The notes: generated from the letters alone by a model not told the origin. Counted from the first letter of the stretch, positions 1-7,342 are shown. The stretch is 31,225 nt of DNA from an uncultured Bulleidia sp. (GCA_934757945.1 CAKVLT010000018.1:1-31225), one strand, 5' to 3'. Program-made: numbers and translations.

Positions 1-75
1 CGTATACGGAACCGTACGTACGGTGGTGTGAGAGGTCGGCATTTCTCATTTAAGAGAAATTCCTCCTACTCGATT
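1..75 (+). mobile_element. 3' end of a group II intron (domains V and VI)
   Basis: The first bases match the 3' half of a bacterial group II intron. The CGTATACGG...CGTACGTACGGT hairpin (about 1-24) is domain V without its first few bases; the catalytic AGC would lie just outside the window. It is followed by the GTGAGAGGTCGG linker and a domain VI hairpin with stem arms 41-47 and 54-60. The 3' side CCTCCTACTCGATT carries a candidate bulged branch-point A at 68, about 7 nt from the end. The typical terminal bases put the 3' splice boundary near 74-75. The intron-encoded reverse transcriptase would be upstream and is not visible. Identification rests on recalled domain V/VI consensus, not on a search. 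Confidence 0.8.
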
Positions 76-162
76 GTCATACTGCAAATGGGATGGATAA
101 CATCAGAAGTACATAGTGTGGGGCTATGTACTTAATAAAGGATTTTTCTCAAGGAGGACAAC

Positions 163-780
163 ATGGGTACAATACAAATAACAGGAAAAGCTGCAAGAAA
201 GGCAGAATGCGATCTTCTGGAATACACATTGACTTTTTCAAGAACAAAAGGCTCGGTTTCACTTGCTGTAGAAGCTGTAGAAAAAGATATGGAAAAAATA
301 CTGGAGTCCTTAAAAGACTTTGGAATTGCAATAGAACACATTCATGTAGAAAAAGATGCTGTTGATGAAGGATTCAGTCAGAAAGATACAGCAGTATTTG
401 AATGTGAAAGAAAAGTGAGATTTAGGATAAAGGGGGATAATGCTTTTACCAACAGAGTGATGGATATTTTGAAAAAGAATTAGATTTCAGCTCTTGTGGA
501 TACAAATTACTACTGTTCTAAAGAACAGGAACTTAGAAAAGAATTATTAAAAGAAGCTCTGCTGGATTCGAAATCTAAAGCAGAACTTCTGGCTGATGCT
601 AATCAACAGATATTGCAGGGGATTGAAAAAATAGAAGAAATCGGAATACACGAGGAGCCTTTGGATTTAATGTGTATCGGGCAGGCAAAGTATACGGAAC
701 GTAAATCTTTATCTGACCAGATGGAAAATAAAGAGCTAAATATTGAAGCGGAAATCCTGGTGACCTGGAATATTCAATAG
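163..780 (+). pseudogene. SIMPL (DUF541) domain protein interrupted by an in-frame TAG
   Basis: A good ribosome binding site (AAGGAGG, about 8 nt before the ATG at 163) starts a 106-residue frame resembling the N-terminal half of SIMPL/DUF541 proteins. It ends at TAG 481-483. The next codons, in the same frame, continue with ISALVDTNYYCSKEQELRKE and the rest of the domain to TAG 778-780. Removing the one stop gives a continuous protein of about 205 residues, a normal SIMPL length. The second half has no ribosome binding site of its own (the only early start is a GTG at 496), so it is probably not translated separately. No signal peptide is visible, so the protein would be cytosolic. The molecular role of bacterial SIMPL proteins is poorly defined. 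Nonsense pseudogene is the simplest reading; readthrough or a base-call error are alternatives. Confidence 0.8.
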
Positions 781-1598
781 GTAAAGCGATATCCCTGTAC
801 ACCTTTGACATCCGACAGGATGATAAAAGCTTCAGGATCAATTCCCTGTACGGATTGTTTGACAGCATTCAGTTTTTGAATAGGGATGGCACAGAGGATT
901 ACTTCGGTATTCTGCTTTGTGTATCCCTGTTTTCCATCCAGCAAAGTGATGCCGACATCATTCACTGTTAAAAGTGCATGCTGAAGTTTTTCTGTCTGTT
1001 TTGAAATGATACATAATTGTACAAGGGAAGTGCCTTTCAATAAGATTTTATGCAGTACGACAGTACTTACAAAGATAGCACAGATACCATAGAGTACTTC
1101 TTCTTTTGTGTGAAATGGCACCTGTAATGCCAAAACACAGATATCCACACCATTGACCGCATAAGACAGCGGAACTGGTGTTTTTTTATGGAGAAGTAAT
1201 GCAAGAATGTCCAATCCTCCGCTGCTTCCGTCATTGCTTAATATCAGCCCTGCACCGGTACCTAGTAATGCACCTCCAACTATGCTTGCAAAAAAGATGT
1301 CATCCACCATAGGATGTAAAGCACTGCAGTCATTGAAGAAGGAAAAGGCTATTGGAAATACAATAGAAGACACAAGAGTTTTAAAGGCAAAGTCTTTTCC
1401 AAAACATACATAGCCTGTAATGAATAAAACAATGGTTAATCCATACACGTAGACATTTAAAGAAATCGGAAACAGGTTCTGCAAGACTGTGCATAATCCT
1501 GAAACCCCTCCAAGTAATACATGATGGTCTAAAAGAAATACGCTCAGACCAAAGGCGGTAAGAATATTACCAATAATGATTTTGATGACTTTCTGCAT
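774..1598 (-). CDS. YitT family membrane protein with C-terminal DUF2179 domain
   Basis: A 274-residue protein with about five or six hydrophobic segments in the first 190 residues, including GNILTAFGLSVFLLDHHVL and GGVSGLCTVLQNLF near the N terminus and the NDGSSGGLDILALLL segment typical of YitT/YpjC proteins. A soluble C-terminal region of about 80 residues (DUF2179) ends with the family-like FIILSDVKGVQGYRF. The family sits in the plasma membrane; its substrate is not established. GAGGAGG is well placed before the ATG. The TGA at 774-776 overlaps the convergent SIMPL stop by 7 bp, so the two genes run tail to tail with no room for a terminator between them. The gene is divergent from the Crp/Fnr regulator, which may control it. 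Confidence 0.9.
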   Translation of the reverse strand: MQKVIKIIIGNILTAFGLSVFLLDHHVLLGGVSGLCTVLQNLFPISLNVYVYGLTIVLFITGYVCFGKDFAFKTLVSSIVFPIAFSFFNDCSALHPMVDDIFFASIVGGALLGTGAGLILSNDGSSGGLDILALLLHKKTPVPLSYAVNGVDICVLALQVPFHTKEEVLYGICAIFVSTVVLHKILLKGTSLVQLCIISKQTEKLQHALLTVNDVGITLLDGKQGYTKQNTEVILCAIPIQKLNAVKQSVQGIDPEAFIILSDVKGVQGYRFTY

Positions 1599-1651
1599 AC
1601 ATTCCTCCTCTTTTTACAAAAAAGAAGATATACTACTTTATACAGAAAGAA

Positions 1652-1667
1652 TGTAGCAGAAACTACA
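1652..1667. promoter_or_regulatory. CRP-geometry palindrome TGTAG-N6-CTACA
   Basis: A perfect 5-bp inverted repeat with a 6-bp spacer sits between the divergent yitT-like gene and the Crp/Fnr-type gene, 15 bp before the regulator's start. The geometry equals the classical CRP site (TGTGA-N6-TCACA) with changed arm bases. The adjacent regulator's recognition helix keeps the CRP arginine but has Val where CRP and FNR have Glu, so altered base preference is plausible. Autoregulation is inference. Confidence 0.45.
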
Positions 1668-1681
1668 AAATGGTGATTTGA

Positions 1682-2326
1682 ATGACATCTTTGAATACAC
1701 AATGGCTTCATGTGCTGGAATCTTACTCCATAGAGAAAGCTTTACCTGCTGATACAGCAATCTACAGAACCAATGAAAAAGCAGATGTGCTGTATATTGT
1801 AAAAAAGGGCAGAATACGTGTCTATGCCATTACCGGTAATGGAGAAGAAATCAATTATGAGGTTCTTGGAAAAGGAAAAATCTTTGGTGAAACCTGTCTT
1901 CTGGAGAAAGGAATTCGTCCTGTCAATGCTAGTACTGTTACGGAGACAGTGTTACTCATGCTTTCAAAAGAGAACTTTGCAAGCCTTGTACAGGAGTATC
2001 CTTCTTTAAGTATTCTGTTGATGAAGATGATGGCAGAATCCAACAATACGTTATGTGATGCTTTACGTATTCACAAAGAATACAACAGTTTTCAGAAAGT
2101 GGTGTATTTTCTTCTGAAACTAACAGAAGAAGAAGTTCCTGAAAACGATATACGTAATGGTATATTGCCATATACCCATCAGGATATCGCCAATAGTCTG
2201 CAGATGCACAGAGTAACCGTTTCAAAAGTTCTGGATACATTGCAGAACAAAGGATATATTCGCATGAAATATAAGTGTATACAGGTAGTGAAGAGAAAAG
2301 AAATGATGCAGGAATATCTTGCATGA
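1682..2326 (+). CDS. Crp/Fnr family transcriptional regulator
   Basis: A 214-residue protein with an N-terminal cyclic-nucleotide-binding-type beta-roll (about residues 15-115, including GEEINYEVLGKGKIFGETCL), a long dimerisation helix (about 115-140) and a C-terminal winged helix-turn-helix (about 165-205: YTHQDIANSLQMHRVTVSKVL). No N-terminal cysteine cluster is present, so an FNR-type iron-sulphur sensor is unlikely. The ligand is unknown; the CRP phosphate-binding arginine signature is not evident. In the recognition helix, R is conserved, the CRP Glu is replaced by Val, and the second Arg by Lys. The ATG at 1682 has only a weak ribosome binding site (GGTGATTT). It is followed by the T-box operon, which has its own promoter. 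Confidence 0.9.
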   Translation: MTSLNTQWLHVLESYSIEKALPADTAIYRTNEKADVLYIVKKGRIRVYAITGNGEEINYEVLGKGKIFGETCLLEKGIRPVNASTVTETVLLMLSKENFASLVQEYPSLSILLMKMMAESNNTLCDALRIHKEYNSFQKVVYFLLKLTEEEVPENDIRNGILPYTHQDIANSLQMHRVTVSKVLDTLQNKGYIRMKYKCIQVVKRKEMMQEYLA

Positions 2327-2359
2327 AACAAATTTCATGAAAAATATCTGTAAAATATG

Positions 2360-2388
2360 TTGACATATGAAAACAATGAAATTAAACT
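2360..2388 (+). promoter_or_regulatory. Promoter of the T-box operon
   Basis: A perfect -35 box TTGACA (2360-2365), a 17-bp spacer and a TAAACT -10 box (2383-2388, 4 of 6 matches). Initiation would fall near 2395, exactly where the T-box stem I begins. Confidence 0.65.
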
Positions 2389-2395
2389 ACAGACA

Positions 2396-2631
2396 ACTTC
2401 AGTGAACAGAAGAGTAGCTGTACAGGAACTTATAGCGAGTCAGAACAGAGTGGAAGTCTGATAAGGGAAGGTATAGTGAAGCGCATCTGCTAGAAGTCTT
2501 CATGAACTGTCAGTAGTGAAGAACGAATAACCTGCGTTAAAGGTAAGAGTGATCAGGTAGTCATACCTGGTAACCAGTGTGGTACCGCGATAACATGTCG
2601 TCTCTGGATATTTCGGAGATGACATTTTTTG
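2396..2631 (+). promoter_or_regulatory. T-box leader riboswitch, specifier CGC (arginine)
   Basis: Stem I can be folded by eye. The base ACTTC (2396-2400) pairs GAAGT (2493-2497). A kink-turn-like interruption follows, then CAGA (2407-2410) pairs TCTG (2486-2489). The specifier loop has the loop-E bases AGTA (2413-2416) opposite GAA (2478-2480). Above it GCTGTAC (2417-2423) pairs GTATAGT (2471-2477). The distal AGCGAGTC...GTGGAAGTCTG elements are typical. The loop after GAA reads G-CGC-A, and a GAA-N-codon-purine layout gives CGC (Arg) at 2482-2484. The T-box motif TGGTACCGCG is at 2580-2589; its TGGT would pair with an uncharged tRNA ending ACCA. A terminator follows (stem 2595-2604 with 2616-2625, then a T run). 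Known biology: uncharged tRNA stabilises the antiterminator and allows read-through. Confidence 0.9.
2595..2631 (+). terminator. Regulated terminator of the T-box leader
   Basis: A 10-bp stem with one G-T wobble (ATGTCGTCTC, 2595-2604, with GAGATGACAT, 2616-2625) is followed by a T run at 2625-2630. It starts 5 nt after the T-box motif and competes with the antiterminator, as expected for transcription-attenuating T-boxes. Confidence 0.85.
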
Positions 2632-2650
2632 TTTACCGGAGGTGAGTGCA

Positions 2651-2746
2651 ATGCTTGAACGACGAAGATACAGAGATTATAGAGTACAGATTCAAAAAAG
2701 TTTAAAAAAGGACAAAGGAGAAAACGTATATGAAATTCACATTTAA
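2651..2746 (+). CDS. Arginine-rich leader ORF (31 codons)
   Basis: Between the T-box terminator and the binding-protein gene there is a small ORF with an excellent ribosome binding site (GGAGG 2638-2642, 8 nt before the ATG). Its product begins MLERRRYRDYR, with five Arg in the first eleven residues (CGA, CGA, AGA, AGA, AGA), followed by a Lys-rich stretch. It ends at TAA 2744-2746, 14 bp past the start codon of the next gene, in another frame. I recognise no family. The Arg content downstream of an Arg-specifier T-box suggests a leader peptide or translational-coupling element. It could also be chance, since the sequence is short. Confidence 0.5.
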   Translation: MLERRRYRDYRVQIQKSLKKDKGENVYEIHI

Positions 2747-3707
2747 ACAATTAGGCATTGCTGCCATGGCATTAACACTTACAGCCTGTTCTTCAGGTAC
2801 AGCTTCCACAGATACAACAGCCCCTTCCGCAGATTCGGATGCTTCAGCAGGCACATGGGTATATGACGGACCTGGCTATGATGCGTTATATGAAGATCTT
2901 GGAAAAGCGGATGTTGATCTTTCCAATGCGGATGGAAAATTAAAAGCGATTATTGATTCAGGTAAACTGGTTATGGCTACCTCTCCTGACTTTCCACCTG
3001 GTGAATTCGTAGATGAATTGACAGGGGATGTCAAAGGATCTGATGTCATGCTGGCACACTATATTGCTAACAGTCTTGGTGTTGAACTTGAAGTAGAAAC
3101 AATGGACTTTAATGCTGTACTGACAGCTGTAGATACAGGTAAAGCAGATGTAGGTATTTCCGGTTTTGGGTATAAGGCAGACAGAGCAGAACAGTTTGAA
3201 CTGTCTATTGGCTATGAAGCAAACTCTGCAGCTTCTCATCATACGCTTCTTGTAAGAACAGAGGATGCGGATAAATATAACAGCCTGGCAGATTTTGATG
3301 GTAAAAAGATTGATGCACAGGCAAACAGCTTACAGGAAATGTATGTGAATGATCAGATTGCCGATGCTGATTTAACACTTGTATCCACATTGGATCAGGC
3401 ATTGCTGGAACTTCAGAGCGGTAAGGTTGATGCAGTGGCATTACCTTCCACAACAGCTAAAAACTATGCCGAAGCAAAGAGTACCGGTGGTATGTTTACA
3501 AGTGTTTACGAAACAAAGGGAATTGAATTTGATCTTTCTCAGTATAAGGAAACAGCAGGTAATGTTGTAGCCTGCAAGAAAGGTGAAACAAGTCTTATCA
3601 ATGCCATTAATGAAATTATTCAGCAGATGATGGATAAAGGTCTGTATGCAGATATGTACTATGCTGCATGTGATGCTGCAGGGGTACAGCCAAGTTCTGA
3701 AGAATAA
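2730..3707 (+). CDS. Amino acid ABC transporter substrate-binding lipoprotein (family 3)
   Basis: A 325-residue precursor with a lipoprotein signal (LTLTAC, lipidated Cys20), a Ser/Thr/Ala-rich tether and a family 3 solute-binding domain (about residues 75-310). That domain contains KLVMATSPDFPPGEF, GSDVMLAHYIANSLG and ADVGISGFGYKADRAEQF; the Arg in the last motif corresponds to the residue that binds the ligand's alpha-carboxylate in this family. It would be anchored outside the membrane and deliver a polar amino acid to the downstream permease. The CGC specifier of the leader argues for arginine. About 50 residues between tether and core domain (GTWVYDGPGYDALYEDLG...) are an unusual N-terminal extension. 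The ribosome binding site AAAGGAG (2714-2720) lies inside the Arg-rich leader ORF. Confidence 0.92.
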   Translation: MKFTFKQLGIAAMALTLTACSSGTASTDTTAPSADSDASAGTWVYDGPGYDALYEDLGKADVDLSNADGKLKAIIDSGKLVMATSPDFPPGEFVDELTGDVKGSDVMLAHYIANSLGVELEVETMDFNAVLTAVDTGKADVGISGFGYKADRAEQFELSIGYEANSAASHHTLLVRTEDADKYNSLADFDGKKIDAQANSLQEMYVNDQIADADLTLVSTLDQALLELQSGKVDAVALPSTTAKNYAEAKSTGGMFTSVYETKGIEFDLSQYKETAGNVVACKKGETSLINAINEIIQQMMDKGLYADMYYAACDAAGVQPSSEE

Positions 3708-3736
3708 TGAAACAAAACTAAGAAAGAGAGGGAACT

Positions 3737-4393
3737 ATGAGCATTATTGATGTCTGGTTAGAGTATTATCCAATTTTCTTAAAAGGTGCTTTAGGCACAC
3801 TGGAATTTGCGGCTATAGCAGTATTCTTTGGTACATTGATTGGTACATTCATTGCCATCATGCATTTATCAAAGTTTAAGATATTACAATGGATTGCAAA
3901 GATTTATACCACTGTACTCAGAGGTACACCATTATTAGTACAGATGTACATGGCATATTTCTTTATCCCAATGGCATTTCCGATATTGGATCTGCCTAAG
4001 GAAGTCTGTGTAGTACTTTCCATGGTACTTAACTCCAGTGCCTATGTTTCTGAAATTATCCGTGGAGGTATCTTATCTGTAGATAAAGGGCAGACAGAAG
4101 CCGCAAGATCTCTTGGAATGAGTGCTTCGCATTGTATGACAAAGATTGTTCTTCCACAGGCAGTCAGGGCCATCCTTCCATCTCTTGCCGGTGAATACAT
4201 TGCCATGATCAAAGAGACTTCTCTTGCCGGCACATTCATGCTCTATGAACTGATGTTTACAAGAGTACTTCTTGCCAATAAATTCTTAATGTGGCAGCCA
4301 TTATTCATCATTTCCGGTATGTATTTAGCAATGACATTAGTACTGACTGCTTTGGTCAGTCTGTTAGAAAAGAGGTTTAGTGAACGTGACTGA
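3737..4393 (+). CDS. Amino acid ABC transporter permease (HisM/GlnP type)
   Basis: A 218-residue inner-membrane protein with about five transmembrane segments, typical of HisMQ/GlnP permeases. The N-terminal YYPIFLKGALGTLEFAAIA and the ATPase-contacting EAA loop (ARSLGMSASHCMTKIVLPQA, about residues 120-140) are clear. Only one permease gene is present, so it probably works as a homodimer. The ribosome binding site AGAGAGGG precedes the ATG. Its last 14 bp overlap the ATPase gene, implying translational coupling. It is the second cistron of the T-box operon. Confidence 0.93.
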   Translation: MSIIDVWLEYYPIFLKGALGTLEFAAIAVFFGTLIGTFIAIMHLSKFKILQWIAKIYTTVLRGTPLLVQMYMAYFFIPMAFPILDLPKEVCVVLSMVLNSSAYVSEIIRGGILSVDKGQTEAARSLGMSASHCMTKIVLPQAVRAILPSLAGEYIAMIKETSLAGTFMLYELMFTRVLLANKFLMWQPLFIISGMYLAMTLVLTALVSLLEKRFSERD

Positions 4394-5129
4394 AAATAAG
4401 AAACCATTGATCGAAACAGTCGATCTGAAAAAGAACTTCGGTAAATTAGAAGTATTAAAAGGAATTAATGAAACTATTTATCAAGGTGAAGTCGTTTCCA
4501 TCATCGGTCCTTCCGGAGGAGGGAAAAGTACATTCCTGCGTTGTTTGAATCTTCTGGAGGAACCTACTTCCGGTAAAGTAATTTTTGAAGGGGAGGAACT
4601 TGATGCTAAAAGTACAAACCTGGATAAACACAGACAGAAAATCGGTATGGTCTTCCAGCAGTTCAATGTCTTTCCTCATCTGACAGTTTTAAACAATATT
4701 ACGATTACACCTATGCTTGAAAAAGGCGTTTCTAAAGAAGATGCGGAAAAAGAAGCCATGGAATTATTAAAACAGGTTGGTCTTGAAGATAAGGCACAGG
4801 AATATCCTCGTAAATTATCCGGGGGTCAGAAACAGCGTCTTGCCATAGTACGTGCTATGGCTATGCATCCGGATGTGATGCTGTTTGATGAACCAACCAG
4901 TGCACTTGATCCAGAAATGGTAAAAGGCGTATTATCTGTTATTCAGACTCTTGCCGAAAGCGGCATGACATGTGTGATTGTGACACATGAAATGGGATTT
5001 GCTAAAAAAGTCAGTGACAGAGTGTTCTTTATTGATGGTGGTATTATTGCTGAAAAAGGAACACCAGAAGAAGTTTTCGATCATCCGCAAAACCCACGTA
5101 CCCAGGAATTTTTATCTCAGGTACTGTAA
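4380..5129 (+). CDS. Amino acid ABC transporter ATP-binding protein (GlnQ/ArtP type)
   Basis: A 249-residue ATPase starting at GTG 4380, behind AGAGG inside the permease gene. Walker A GPSGGGKST covers residues 43-51, the Q-loop lies in MVFQQFNVFPHLT, the signature LSGGQ is at 146-150, Walker B MLFDEP carries Asp170-Glu171, and the switch His is in VIVTHEMGF. Length and order match GlnQ/HisP/ArtP proteins that power polar amino acid uptake. A second GTG six bases downstream is an alternative start. It is followed after 19 bp by the carboxypeptidase gene without a terminator, so both should be one transcript. Confidence 0.95.
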   Translation: MNVTENKKPLIETVDLKKNFGKLEVLKGINETIYQGEVVSIIGPSGGGKSTFLRCLNLLEEPTSGKVIFEGEELDAKSTNLDKHRQKIGMVFQQFNVFPHLTVLNNITITPMLEKGVSKEDAEKEAMELLKQVGLEDKAQEYPRKLSGGQKQRLAIVRAMAMHPDVMLFDEPTSALDPEMVKGVLSVIQTLAESGMTCVIVTHEMGFAKKVSDRVFFIDGGIIAEKGTPEEVFDHPQNPRTQEFLSQVL

Positions 5130-5148
5130 ATAAGAAAGAAGGGAACCT

Positions 5149-6816
5149 ATGAAAACAACATTTTCTTACGATCATTATTACAAATATGATGAAGTAAAAA
5201 ACAATCTTGAATACTTTGCAGATACGTATCCAAATCTTGCAAAACTGGAAGTGAACTGTGTCAGTGAAGAAGGAAGAAACCAGTATGTTATCACTTTGAC
5301 CAATACAAAAACAGGAGATGCTTTAAGCAAACCTGCACTGTATATTGATGGAAATATTCATGCCGGGGAAGTAACTTCCACCATGTGTGCCATGCATACT
5401 GTAGATTATCTTCTGACAAACTACGGTACAGATCCTGAAGTTACAAAACTTCTGGACACAAAAACTTTTTATGTTATTCCAAGAGTTTCTCCAGATGGAA
5501 GTGAGAAATACCTGACTTCTCCATATACCTTACGTTCTGCTCCACGTCCATATAATGCAGAAAAGGGCGGTATGGTATCAGAAGATCTTGATGATGACGG
5601 AGTCATTCGTATGATGCGTATTCCAACTCCTTATGGTGCATGGAAAATAGATGATAATGGAGATATGGTCTTCAGAGATCCAGGAGATACAGACGGTACT
5701 TTCTATGATATTTATCCTGAAGGGTATCTTGAGGCCTATGACGGAGATGAAAATCTGAAGGCTAAAAAAGCAGTATGGGGACTGGATTTCAACAGAAATT
5801 TCCCATTTGGATGGTTCCCTGATGCAAGACAGCCAGGTGCAGGTAAATATCCTTTAAGTAATGTGGAAAATAAAGCACTTGTTGATTTTGCACTTGCTCA
5901 CAACAACATTGGCGGAGCTGCTATAGGTCATACAAGCGGTGGTCTCCTATTATATCCGCCTGGAACACGTCCTTCCACATCTGCTCCATCTCAGGATATC
6001 AAAGCATTTAAAGCTATTGCACAGATGGGTGTTGAAGAACTTGGATATGTTCCTATGAATATCTTCGATACTTTCATGAGTGATCAGGTGAATTATGATT
6101 CCGGTGCTTTTGATGACTGGTTCTATCAGTCTCAGGGTATTCCAGCCTATACGATGGAATTCTGGGATGTATCTTCCAAAGCAGGTAAACCACATGTATA
6201 TAATGGTAAACCTGAAGATCCCTATGTTCAGCTTGAAAGGTTTAATGCCGTTATGAAATGGGTAAAACAGAATGCCCCTCAGTATTACAGTGACTGGAAA
6301 TCTTATGAACATCCAGCCTTTGGTACAGTGGAAATCGGCGGGCTGAACTGTAAATTTACTATACAGAATCCACCTGAAGAGTATCTGCTTGCTGAATGTG
6401 AACATGATACAAAGTTTAATATTCGTTTTGCCAAAGCATTGCCACAGCTGACAGTGGATAATGTGACAAGTGAAAAAGTATCTGAGGATGTGTATAAGGT
6501 CAGCGCAGTTATTGGTAACCTTGGCTATCTTCCTACTCATCTTACAGATGAGGCAATCAATTTACATACTGCTGTTGAAGTAGAAGCAAGCATTGATAAA
6601 GAAGTGGTAGAAGGACATGCAGTAAAGAAAATCGGACATCTTTCCGGTTATTCCCGTACTGCGACAGGTGCTATTTACGGAAATCTGACTACCTATGCCT
6701 CTGCAAAAGCAAAGAATAAAGTCACCTGGATTATCAAGGCGCATCAGGGTGAAACTGTCACAGTCAGTGCGTCACAGGAAAAATCAGGTAGCTGTACAGC
6801 AACAATTACTCTATAA
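5149..6816 (+). CDS. M14 family zinc carboxypeptidase, cytosolic
   Basis: A 555-residue metallopeptidase. The zinc ligands fit HxxE at His71/Glu74 (DGNIHAGEVTS) and His261 (AIGHTSGG). The general base fits Glu337 (PAYTMEFWD), and DFNRNFPFGW supplies the substrate-carboxylate-binding Asn-Arg. Residues from about 400 to 555 form a predicted beta-rich C-terminal domain without catalytic motifs. There is no signal peptide or membrane segment, so it should act in the cytosol, releasing C-terminal residues from imported or internal peptides. It has AAGAAGGG 8 nt before the ATG, is the last cistron of the T-box operon, and is followed by a terminator. Whether it prefers basic residues cannot be read from the sequence; the arginine T-box makes that an attractive hypothesis. 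Confidence 0.92.
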   Translation: MKTTFSYDHYYKYDEVKNNLEYFADTYPNLAKLEVNCVSEEGRNQYVITLTNTKTGDALSKPALYIDGNIHAGEVTSTMCAMHTVDYLLTNYGTDPEVTKLLDTKTFYVIPRVSPDGSEKYLTSPYTLRSAPRPYNAEKGGMVSEDLDDDGVIRMMRIPTPYGAWKIDDNGDMVFRDPGDTDGTFYDIYPEGYLEAYDGDENLKAKKAVWGLDFNRNFPFGWFPDARQPGAGKYPLSNVENKALVDFALAHNNIGGAAIGHTSGGLLLYPPGTRPSTSAPSQDIKAFKAIAQMGVEELGYVPMNIFDTFMSDQVNYDSGAFDDWFYQSQGIPAYTMEFWDVSSKAGKPHVYNGKPEDPYVQLERFNAVMKWVKQNAPQYYSDWKSYEHPAFGTVEIGGLNCKFTIQNPPEEYLLAECEHDTKFNIRFAKALPQLTVDNVTSEKVSEDVYKVSAVIGNLGYLPTHLTDEAINLHTAVEVEASIDKEVVEGHAVKKIGHLSGYSRTATGAIYGNLTTYASAKAKNKVTWIIKAHQGETVTVSASQEKSGSCTATITL

Positions 6817-6842
6817 ACAGATGGATTTCCATCTGTTTTTTT
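6815..6842 (+). terminator. Terminator of the transporter-peptidase operon
   Basis: Stem CAGATGG/CCATCTG (6818-6824 with 6829-6835), a 4-nt ATTT loop and a seven-T run to 6842. It overlaps the end of the M14 stop codon region and directly precedes the PAP2 promoter. Confidence 0.9.
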
Positions 6843-6844
6843 AC

Positions 6845-6850
6845 TATGAT
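6845..6850 (+). promoter_or_regulatory. -10 box of a leaderless promoter for the PAP2 gene
   Basis: TATGAT (5 of 6 matches) lies 6 nt before the ATG at 6857, just after the terminator T run. Initiation would fall at or next to the start codon. No ribosome binding site and no convincing -35 box are visible. Confidence 0.45.
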
Positions 6851-6856
6851 GTATGC

Positions 6857-7342
6857 ATGAAATATGCAGAATGGTACGCACACTTAACTGAAAATTTACG
6901 TACACCGGAAAAGATACATTGTATACAGGTGCTGGATAAAGTGCTGACAGGAACCATGTATGCGGTATATCCTGCATTGCTTGTCTATGTGTATCTGTAT
7001 CATAAGGTGTTGCTTGTAAAGGAAATAAGTATTCCTGCGGCTTCTTTTCTTCTTGTATCGTTGTTCAGAAAACTGTACAATCGTCCAAGACCCTATGAAA
7101 GCGGCATACTTCCCCTGATTACAAAAGATACCCGAGGGCAATCTATGCCCAGCAGACATATTTTTTCTTCTGCAGTGATTTCCATGGGTGTACTTGCAGT
7201 AAATGTTCCTTTTGGAGGAATATGCTGGGTGATTACGATTTTAAATGCTGTGGTCAGAGTGGTTAGCGGTGTGCATTATCCAAGTGACGTTACAGCAGGG
7301 ATACTTATCGGCTTTTTAGCCGGTCTTTGTATTATGTTTTAG
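6857..7342 (+). CDS. PAP2 family membrane phosphatase
   Basis: A 161-residue membrane protein with the three motifs of the PAP2/vanadium-haloperoxidase superfamily: KLYNRPRP (about residues 74-81), PSRH (variant of PSGH) and SGVHYPSDVTAG near the C terminus. These supply the phosphate-binding Lys/Arg and the catalytic histidines. The family removes phosphate from lipid phosphates such as phosphatidate, phosphatidylglycerol phosphate or undecaprenyl pyrophosphate; the substrate here is unknown. The ATG at 6857 follows the upstream terminator by only 14 nt and lacks a ribosome binding site, suggesting a leaderless mRNA. The frame stays open upstream to 6695, but that stretch is the end of the M14 gene and encodes no PAP2-like sequence. 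Confidence 0.88.
   Translation: MKYAEWYAHLTENLRTPEKIHCIQVLDKVLTGTMYAVYPALLVYVYLYHKVLLVKEISIPAASFLLVSLFRKLYNRPRPYESGILPLITKDTRGQSMPSRHIFSSAVISMGVLAVNVPFGGICWVITILNAVVRVVSGVHYPSDVTAGILIGFLAGLCIMF

Noticed and set aside
107..133. Stem-loop AAGTACATAG/CTATGTACTT read as a terminator
   Set aside because: The stem is good, but it is followed by AATAAAGG and not by a T run. I mention it only as a structure in the SIMPL leader.
2481..2489. GCG (Ala) or ATC (Ile) as the T-box specifier
   Set aside because: Both occur in or near the specifier loop, but with GAA-N-codon-purine spacing and the TCTG helix starting at 2486, CGC followed by A fits best. GCG is followed by C, and ATC would run into the paired region.
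5950..6540. Long open frame on the minus strand (196 codons)
   Set aside because: It lies fully antisense to the M14 carboxypeptidase, whose catalytic motifs are intact. The translation is rich in Cys, His and Ile with no recognisable domain, and there is no ribosome binding site.
6695..6856. N-terminal extension of the PAP2 gene
   Set aside because: This part is the M14 coding end and the terminator in another frame. PAP2 similarity starts at the ATG at 6857.
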